5,151 nt of DNA, from assembly GCA_030830145.1 (NCBI GenBank), contig JAURNO010000230.1:1-5151 (forward strand), in the 5' to 3' direction. Below, one piece after another: positions 1 through 5,151 of this stretch. The first letter of the stretch is position 1. Each line of letters starts with the position of its first letter. Below the pieces are notes generated by a model, which was not told the origin of the DNA, searched no databases, and was given only the letters and a program-made list of their open reading frames with translations. The position numbers and the translations under genes are program-made. This DNA comes from Verrucomicrobiota bacterium. Lineage in GTDB: Bacteria > Verrucomicrobiota > Verrucomicrobiia > Opitutales > Seribacteraceae.

Positions 1-1104
1 CGGAGCAGATCGGTAAGCTCGGAGGACATTGGAGAAACTTAGCTTCGAGGTCGAACCGCTTTTGTCGTGAATGAGCCGTTTCTCGAGAATGCCCGATAAT
101 TGATGAATCGTGCGAGCTTCGGAGTAATAATCGCCCATGAAGCTTTCGACTCTTCGAAAGATATCTTCTTCTTCGTATCCGAGGCCAAGGGCTACTTCAG
201 GTTGTTTTTCCAAATGCAAGATGTCGACGGGCCGTTTACTGCGGAAATGCAGCTCGTTGCGAACCCGCAACAAAAAGGAATAGGCATCGTCAAAGGACTT
301 TGCTTCCTGTGCGGTCAAATACTTTCTCGAAACCAAATCCTCCAAGCCTTTGTCCCCGAATTTCACTTTCGTCATCCATAGAATGCCCTGATAATCACGA
401 AGTCCTCCAACGCCATTTTTTACATCGGGGGCTTGCAGGAAGACGGTATCCCCTTTTTCAGTTCTTCTCTCCTCTTGGTGTCTGTGCAACTCATCAAGGT
501 ATTTTGCCGGTTGGTTGCTCCGGCAAAACTTGAGGAAGCGGGAAATGAATTTTTTGGCTACTTTGCGATCGCCGCACAAGTAACGAGCATCGAGCATGGA
601 ATTCTTGTTCCTGATGTCATTTTGGGCCTCGGTTATTGCCTCCTTGACTTCTCTGGACGCATGACCGACTTTCAAGCCAGAGTCCCAAAGAGGGTAGAGG
701 ATCTCACGGGTCATGGTTTCCTTGAGGAATTCCAATGATTTACCCATCAATGTGTGAGGATAAAGAAACATCAAGTCGATATCGCTGTGTGGGCTTAATT
801 CGCCTCGTCCATACCCGCCGGTTGCAAGAATGCACATGGCTTTCGTTCTTTCCGTGCTTTCGGACAAGACCTCGAGGGCATAGCTGAAAAGATTTTGAAC
901 AAGGACGTCCAAGATGACCGATCGAGCTCTCGTGAGTCGGATTCCAGAGTCGCCTTTTTGGTGATAGCGTTGCAACATCTCCCTCTCCAAACGCATGAAC
1001 TCCTTGATTTGCTCCAATCGAGCCTTGGTCGATTGGGTCGCACAAAAATCAAGCCTTAGTTCAGCATGTTGTCTGATACGTCGAAATAGCGGATCGTCTT
1101 CCAT
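1..1104 (-). CDS. glnD: [Protein-PII] uridylyltransferase / uridylyl-removing enzyme GlnD, N-terminal part
   Basis: Cytoplasmic nitrogen sensor. In the family it uridylylates PII proteins when glutamine is low and removes UMP when glutamine is high, which tunes glutamine synthetase and nitrogen gene expression. Visible here are 368 N-terminal residues. The nucleotidyltransferase signature GGYGRGELSPHSDIDL lies at residues 96-111, with the metal-binding aspartate pair D108/D110. It is followed by LYPLWDSGLKVGH (about 156-168), the linker motif APDVKNGVGGLRDYQ (about 225-239) and RVRNELHF (about 281-288). All line up in order with E. coli GlnD (VGGYGRGELHPLSDIDLL, LLWDVKLEVGH, PGGLRD). The family is usually near 900 residues; the HD phosphohydrolase and the two glutamine-sensing ACT domains would lie off the left edge, so the full enzyme cannot be confirmed. 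ATG at 1104 is the chosen start; a GTG at 1110 would add two residues, and neither has a visible ribosome binding site. The frame stays open upstream to 1344 but has no better start codon between 1110 and 1210. The gene is divergent from the polysaccharide genes. Confidence 0.95.
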   Translation of the reverse strand, partial: MEDDPLFRRIRQHAELRLDFCATQSTKARLEQIKEFMRLEREMLQRYHQKGDSGIRLTRARSVILDVLVQNLFSYALEVLSESTERTKAMCILATGGYGRGELSPHSDIDLMFLYPHTLMGKSLEFLKETMTREILYPLWDSGLKVGHASREVKEAITEAQNDIRNKNSMLDARYLCGDRKVAKKFISRFLKFCRSNQPAKYLDELHRHQEERRTEKGDTVFLQAPDVKNGVGGLRDYQGILWMTKVKFGDKGLEDLVSRKYLTAQEAKSFDDAYSFLLRVRNELHFRSKRPVDILHLEKQPEVALGLGYEEEDIFRRVESFMGDYYSEARTIHQLSGILEKRLIHDKSGSTSKLSFSNVLRAYRSAP

Positions 1105-1210
1105 TTGCACACGAGTAATCGACCGATATCGATAGTTGCTCCAGGGGGCGAGCCAAATCGCATTCCTTTGAGATTGCGGAATAGTTTTATCTTGGATATG
1201 TCTAAGTAAA
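1105..1210. promoter_or_regulatory. Divergent intergenic region between glnD and wzi
   Basis: These 106 bases are the only non-coding stretch and separate two divergent starts, so promoters for both directions are expected here or just inside the neighbouring genes. For wzi, a weak candidate is TTGCGG (1174-1179), 17 bases, then TATGTC (1197-1202). That would put the transcript start almost on the ATG. For glnD, on the minus strand, TTGGCT followed 16 bases later by TATCGA is equally weak. An 8-base palindrome CGATATCG lies at 1124-1131, but it is short and built from words common in this sequence, so I do not call it an operator. No Shine-Dalgarno sequence precedes either start. That promoters exist here is inferred from the geometry; their exact positions are not established. 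Confidence 0.4.
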
Positions 1211-2698
1211 ATGTTTAGAAAACTTCCGTTTGTTTGCCTTTTACGAGCAATCCTTTGTCTGTTTGCGACCAGCTTGCTCGGAGAACCCTTTCTTGCTCCG
1301 GACGATCCTTTTCTTCGGCATGAAATAAGGTTGTTGCAGGATTATGGTAGTCTGTCGTCCACGACAGGGACTTGGCCTTTGTCCCTTGGTGGAATAAGTC
1401 AAAGGCTTGATGATAGCCAAGTCGAGTGGGGTCATGACTTGGTCGGAACTTCGATCGAGCGTGAGAATCGTCAGGGTTTCTCTCCTGTGCGCACTAGAAT
1501 CGGTTTTGCCGATAATCGAGTGACCGTTCGATCTTTTGGAGGGGAGCCAAGATCTGCCTTTCATCCCGGTATCGTGACTTCCTGGATGAACGACCGCTTT
1601 GCCGCTCGCCTCTCGCTTTCCACCCTTCATGGTGTCGAAAACGATTGGAGGGGTAGGCAGGACGATGGCTTGACTATGGACGGTTCTTATCTTGCCGCCC
1701 GCTTGGGCAACTGGTCGGGTCGGGTGGGGAAAATCGATCGATGGTGGGGACCGGGTTGGGATGGAAGCCTGATCATGTCGACGAATGCTCGTCCAATCCC
1801 CGCAGTTTCACTGGATCGCCTTGTATCCGAACCCTTTGAGTCGAAGTGGCTGTCTTGGATTGGTCCTTGGACGTTTCACAGTTTCATTGGTAGACTCGAG
1901 AAGGAAAGGCATGTGCCGAAACCTTTTTTGTGGGGGATCCGTGTTGAATTTGCCCCCTCTCCCGTCGATGGCCTTGAGATCGGTCTTTTCCGGATGATGC
2001 AATTGGGAGGAGATGGTCGACCGGAATCCTTCTCGACATGGGTTGACGCCTTTCTCGGTCAGGACAATACAGGTGCCAATACGGGTAAGGATCCGTCGAA
2101 AGAACCGGGCAACCAGTTGGCTGGGTTGGACTTTAGGTGGCGACCGTTTGATCTCCCATTTGCTGTCTATGGACAAGTTGCCGGCGAGGATGAAGATGAC
2201 TTTTTGCCGAACGCATTGTTCTTTCAATACGGTGTAGAGACATGGACAATTCTCGAAAATTCGACTCTTCGGGTATTCGCCGAATATGCCGATTTGACCT
2301 CCACATGGTGGACGGATGATCCGAACTCAAGAAATGTTACTTATGGACATTCCATTTATCAAGATGGTTATCGATATCGTGGTCGTCCAATCGGGCATTG
2401 GGCGGATCAGGATTCTAAAATTCTTAGTTTGGGAGGAATGCTGCTTAGTAATGAAGGAATAGGGTGGGGTGGGACGCTTCGCACTGGAAAGCTTAACGAG
2501 GATGGGATCGGGAGTAGTTCGGTTTCCAATGGTCATTCGACCGATTTGTTTTCGATTGAAGTCTATAATTCCCGAGTTTATCCCGATCACAATTTGGAGG
2601 TCAGGACATCCCTCGGTTGGGAAAGCTTGAAACCCAATGATTCTCTGCCCAAAAACGAAGGCTTGACTGCTAGCCTTTCCCTGACACGAATTTTCTGA
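1211..2698 (+). CDS. wzi: Capsule assembly Wzi-family outer-membrane protein
   Basis: Outer-membrane beta-barrel of the Wzi family. E. coli Wzi is an 18-stranded barrel with lectin-like activity that helps attach and organise group 1 capsule at the cell surface. The 495-residue product is complete and about the usual family length. Residues 1 to about 24 form a signal peptide (RK near the start, then a hydrophobic core LLRAILCLFATSLLG). The mature start resembles the family N-terminus: APDDPFLRHEIRLLQDYG (29-46), then TWPL. The strongest family hallmark is KIDRWWGPGWDGSLIMSTNA at residues 174-193, followed by RPIP. Alternating aromatic and polar strands follow, and the chain ends SLSLTRIF with a terminal phenylalanine, the typical outer-membrane insertion signal. 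ATG 1211 is the only ATG, GTG or TTG between the upstream in-frame stop (1169-1171) and the signal peptide, so the start is secure despite the missing ribosome binding site. The gene is immediately followed by a Wza-type export gene, which supports a capsule or exopolysaccharide role. The polymer and substrate specificity cannot be read from sequence. Confidence 0.9.
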   Translation: MFRKLPFVCLLRAILCLFATSLLGEPFLAPDDPFLRHEIRLLQDYGSLSSTTGTWPLSLGGISQRLDDSQVEWGHDLVGTSIERENRQGFSPVRTRIGFADNRVTVRSFGGEPRSAFHPGIVTSWMNDRFAARLSLSTLHGVENDWRGRQDDGLTMDGSYLAARLGNWSGRVGKIDRWWGPGWDGSLIMSTNARPIPAVSLDRLVSEPFESKWLSWIGPWTFHSFIGRLEKERHVPKPFLWGIRVEFAPSPVDGLEIGLFRMMQLGGDGRPESFSTWVDAFLGQDNTGANTGKDPSKEPGNQLAGLDFRWRPFDLPFAVYGQVAGEDEDDFLPNALFFQYGVETWTILENSTLRVFAEYADLTSTWWTDDPNSRNVTYGHSIYQDGYRYRGRPIGHWADQDSKILSLGGMLLSNEGIGWGGTLRTGKLNEDGIGSSSVSNGHSTDLFSIEVYNSRVYPDHNLEVRTSLGWESLKPNDSLPKNEGLTASLSLTRIF

Positions 2699-2701
2699 AT
2701 G
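2696..2701 (+). other. Zero-spacing TGA/ATG junction of wzi and the wza-like gene
   Basis: The wzi stop codon TGA (2696-2698) is followed directly by ATG (2699-2701) in the same reading frame, with no intervening base. No Shine-Dalgarno sequence precedes the ATG. This arrangement suggests that ribosomes finishing wzi reinitiate on the next gene (translational coupling). A second in-frame ATG at 2708 is an alternative start that would leave a nine-base gap. Confidence 0.7.
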
Positions 2702-5151
2702 AGACATATGAAACCAATACTTTTTTTCCTTTTAGCAATAATTTGTGGCTTTGCAACCTATGCCCCCGGGCAAGAAACTTCGACGCAAAACATCAAAAAT
2801 CTCGATGGACTTTCACCGAGCCAGAGAAAACAAATTTTGGCTAAATACGAGAAACCCGGTTTCTCTTCTTCAACTTCTGAGGATAATGTTCTCTCCGCTT
2901 CGTCATTGATTGGCTCAGGCAATGTTGCGGGTTCCGAAGAAACCTCTTTTCCACCGAACCATTCCGAACTCCATTCCGATAATGAAGATTCGACCAGATT
3001 GCGGATTTTGTATGAGTTGGAAGCCAAAATTCAAGAGGACCTGAAAAAACTGAAGCTTGATTTGTCGAAGAAAAACAGTGATCCCGAGACATTGGAATTA
3101 GAGGCATACAGGAAGGACAGGCAGCATGATTTGGCCTTGATTCTGAGGGAAATCAAGGCTCTTCAGCTTGAAGTCATATCAAAAAGGCTCAAAGTGGGAG
3201 TAATTCCTACTCAAGAAAGGCTTTCGCCATTCGGTTATTCCTCCTTTGACGGACAAAACTTGCGACAAAAGCATTATTCCCAATTAAGGTCTACCAATTC
3301 CGCTTTTCCTGCCAACTACAAGATAGGCCCAGGTGATTTGCTGGAAATTCACTTGTATGGACAAAAAGATGATCAGTATTCTCTCGCCATAGGAAGAGGA
3401 GGAGTTCTGAATTTTCCCGAAATTGGTCCGATAAACATATTTGAAAAGGGGCATTCTTTTGAGAACCTTCAAAACCTGATCAAGGAAAGAGTAAGTCAGA
3501 AATTTGGAGGAGGAGTACAGGTTTTCGTGGGTATGGGTGGGCTCAGGCAGATTAGAGTTTTCCTGGCAGGAGAATTTAAGGAACCCGGGCAAATACTCGT
3601 TTATGCCGGTAGTTCGCTTTCCAACCTTTTGATGGACTGTGGAGGAGTAACGGAGATTGCTTCGTTACGTACTTTGACCTTAAAGAGAAAAGGTTCTGAA
3701 GATCAGGTGCTAGACTTATACGACCTTCTGTTGAGGGGAGATTTCCTCGATGCTACTTTGGAAGAGGGCGATATGGTTTTTTTGCCGACCGTCAAGTCCA
3801 GAGCATGGGTTGGCGGTGAAGTTTTGCGTCCTGCAATTTACGAGTTTACCAGGGATTCTTCTTTAGCTGACGTCATTGGATTGTCCGGGGGGGTGACGAA
3901 CAAAGCAAGGCCATCTCTCATCCGACTTTATCGAGCGAAGGGTGAGGACGGGTTCGTAGGTTTGAAAACCTTGGACTTGGACATCGACTCGGCATTTGAA
4001 ATATCAAATGGAGATCGTATCGAGGTTGGAAAAATAAGCGAACGAAACTTTATGGCTCTTACCGTCGAAGGCGAGGTGGAGCACCCAGGCAATCACGAGT
4101 GGTTCGATGGTCAACGCATATCTGATGTTTTGAGGTCCAGAGCCTTCTACACGGAAGAGGCCGATCTTAATTATGCCTTGGTCAGAAGAAAAAGTTTTTC
4201 CGGGCGAGTATCCATTTTTGCATTTTCTCCAAACGAAGTATTGGAAAGCATCGATTCCAAAGAGAACATAGTGCTGTCACCTTCCGACAAGATTATAATT
4301 CTGAGTAGGTCGGATCGATCCAAAAGGTCTCGTGCAATCAGGCCTTTGTTGGAAGAGTTGCAATTCGAGGGCAAACCTGGTCGGGGTGTACCCAGCGTTT
4401 CGGTAAACGGAATGATTCATTTCCCTGGTGAATATCCTTACGCACTGAATATGACTTTAGGAGACTTGATTAACGCTGGAGGCGGTATGACCGGTGCTGC
4501 ATATATGCTCTCTTGCGAATTATCCAGGCAAAGCGTGGATTTCAATTCCTCAAACCCATCTGCACTTATTCTTCATAGCAATCTGACGCTTTTGTCCTCG
4601 GATGACCTTAACACGGTTCTCATGCCCAAAGACGTCTTATCCATCAAACCAATTCCTTCTTGGACAGAAGAGCAAACGGTACAACTTCGTGGTGAAGTTC
4701 GTTTTCCCGGAACCTACATGATCCAGAAAAATGAAAAATTAAATGACGTAATTAAAAGAGCCGGTGGATTTACCGATCATGCTTTCTTGCGAGGTGCGGT
4801 TTTCACACGACTTAACTTGATAAAAAGAGAACAACAACAAAAAGAGAAGTTGATTACCCAACTTGAAAGCGATTTGGCCAATGTCTCTCTTTCGGCAACC
4901 TCAAGCGCATCAGCGGCAAAAGCACAAGCAGTTGCAGATGGTTTGCTTGCCAGACTCAAGAATAACGTTCCGCAGGGGAGACTCGTCATTGATCTCGAAA
5001 AGCAAGCTCATAAAGAAAATGATCAATCAATTATATTGAGGCACGGCGATAATTTGTTTGTGCCGGGTACGCCTTTTGAAATTAGCGTTATTGGGGAAGT
5101 TCAATTTGCGACATCTCATCTTTTTGACTCTAAATTGGGAATGCAGGATTA
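2699..5151 (+). CDS. Large multi-SLBB polysaccharide export protein (Wza/COG1596 type), C-terminus off window
   Basis: Periplasmic/outer-membrane polysaccharide export protein of the Wza superfamily, expected to oligomerise into the channel through which capsule or exopolysaccharide leaves the cell. At least 817 residues are present and the frame is open at the right edge, against about 380 for E. coli Wza. Order of parts: signal peptide 1 to about 24 (core PILFFLLAIICGFA), with no convincing lipobox; a short LSPSQRKQILAKY motif (38-50); a Ser/Glu-rich spacer; a charged, coiled-coil-like helix about 98-165; and Poly_export starting YKIGPGDLLEI (207-217). SLBB-like repeats follow at about 285-335, 369-418, 452-500, 565-612 and 659-704, each with a strand containing G-E/M followed by PG or PA and, usually, a later GG. 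DLYDLLLRGD (339-348) is typical of the large members. A second helical insert, Gln/Lys- then Ala/Ser-rich, spans about 705-757 and ends in GRLVIDL, before a sixth SLBB beginning near 794. I chose ATG 2699; ATG 2708 is also possible and gives nearly the same signal peptide. It probably shares an operon with wzi. I withhold the symbol wza because the architecture differs from E. coli Wza. Confidence 0.9.
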   Translation, partial: MRHMKPILFFLLAIICGFATYAPGQETSTQNIKNLDGLSPSQRKQILAKYEKPGFSSSTSEDNVLSASSLIGSGNVAGSEETSFPPNHSELHSDNEDSTRLRILYELEAKIQEDLKKLKLDLSKKNSDPETLELEAYRKDRQHDLALILREIKALQLEVISKRLKVGVIPTQERLSPFGYSSFDGQNLRQKHYSQLRSTNSAFPANYKIGPGDLLEIHLYGQKDDQYSLAIGRGGVLNFPEIGPINIFEKGHSFENLQNLIKERVSQKFGGGVQVFVGMGGLRQIRVFLAGEFKEPGQILVYAGSSLSNLLMDCGGVTEIASLRTLTLKRKGSEDQVLDLYDLLLRGDFLDATLEEGDMVFLPTVKSRAWVGGEVLRPAIYEFTRDSSLADVIGLSGGVTNKARPSLIRLYRAKGEDGFVGLKTLDLDIDSAFEISNGDRIEVGKISERNFMALTVEGEVEHPGNHEWFDGQRISDVLRSRAFYTEEADLNYALVRRKSFSGRVSIFAFSPNEVLESIDSKENIVLSPSDKIIILSRSDRSKRSRAIRPLLEELQFEGKPGRGVPSVSVNGMIHFPGEYPYALNMTLGDLINAGGGMTGAAYMLSCELSRQSVDFNSSNPSALILHSNLTLLSSDDLNTVLMPKDVLSIKPIPSWTEEQTVQLRGEVRFPGTYMIQKNEKLNDVIKRAGGFTDHAFLRGAVFTRLNLIKREQQQKEKLITQLESDLANVSLSATSSASAAKAQAVADGLLARLKNNVPQGRLVIDLEKQAHKENDQSIILRHGDNLFVPGTPFEISVIGEVQFATSHLFDSKLGMQD

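Noticed and set aside
100..738. Plus-strand open frames across the left end
   Set aside because: They are antisense to the continuous, motif-bearing GlnD frame on the minus strand and show no family features.
740..1052. Two further minus-strand open frames inside the glnD region
   Set aside because: They overlap glnD on the same strand in other frames; only the frame with the GGYGRGELSPHSDIDL motif is coding.
1124..1131. CGATATCG palindrome as an operator
   Set aside because: It is only eight bases and made of CGAT words that recur in this sequence; there is no extended dyad.
1104..1344. Possible N-terminal extension of glnD overlapping wzi
   Set aside because: The frame is open, but the only start codon between the ATG at 1104 and position 1210 is a GTG at 1110 (two extra residues), and GlnD needs no such extension.
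1241..2707. Several open frames overlapping wzi on both strands
   Set aside because: They are shadows of the complete Wzi-family gene and have no recognisable domain.
2758..4989. Minus-strand open frames opposite the export gene
   Set aside because: The plus-strand frame is unbroken from 2699 to the window edge and contains Poly_export and SLBB motifs; the opposite frames are incidental.
1..5151. CRISPR array, tRNA, insertion sequence, riboswitch or terminator
   Set aside because: I saw no regular direct repeats, transposase motifs or terminal inverted repeats, tRNA-like sequence or stem-loop plus T-run; nearly all of the window is covered by three protein genes.

Overview
This window sits at the boundary between a core nitrogen-regulation gene and a surface-polysaccharide (capsule/exopolysaccharide) export locus of a Gram-negative bacterium. 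Both surface genes encode outer-membrane-type proteins, which points to a diderm cell. Base composition is moderate: lines I counted by hand are about 50-60% G+C in glnD and wzi and about 32-45% in the last gene. I see no Shine-Dalgarno sequence at any of the three starts. The combination of glnD, a Wzi-family barrel and a very large multi-SLBB export protein would fit a marine Verrucomicrobia/Opitutae-type or gammaproteobacterial genome. This lineage guess is inference only.

Layout: (1) Positions 1-1104, minus strand: the N-terminal 368 residues of GlnD, the PII uridylyltransferase/uridylyl-removing enzyme. Its HD and ACT domains lie beyond the left edge. (2) Positions 1105-1210: a 106-base divergent intergenic region that should hold the promoters for both directions; no convincing promoter or operator can be named. 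(3) Positions 1211-2698, plus strand: a complete 495-residue capsule assembly Wzi-family outer-membrane barrel. (4) Position 2699 to the right edge, plus strand: at least 817 residues of a Wza/COG1596-type polysaccharide export protein. It has one Poly_export domain, five recognisable SLBB repeats plus the start of a sixth, and two predicted helical/coiled-coil segments. Its C-terminus lies off the window.

wzi and the wza-like gene abut with no spacer (TGA directly followed by an in-frame ATG), so they are almost certainly one transcriptional unit. The order wzi-wza is the same as at the start of the classical group 1 capsule operon. By family knowledge, the Wza-like protein forms the envelope channel for the polymer and Wzi holds or organises the polymer at the outer surface. 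GlnD is divergent, and nothing in the sequence ties it functionally to the polysaccharide genes.

I found no RNA gene, mobile element, CRISPR array or clearly new system. The most notable items are the architecture of the large export protein and the junction between it and wzi.
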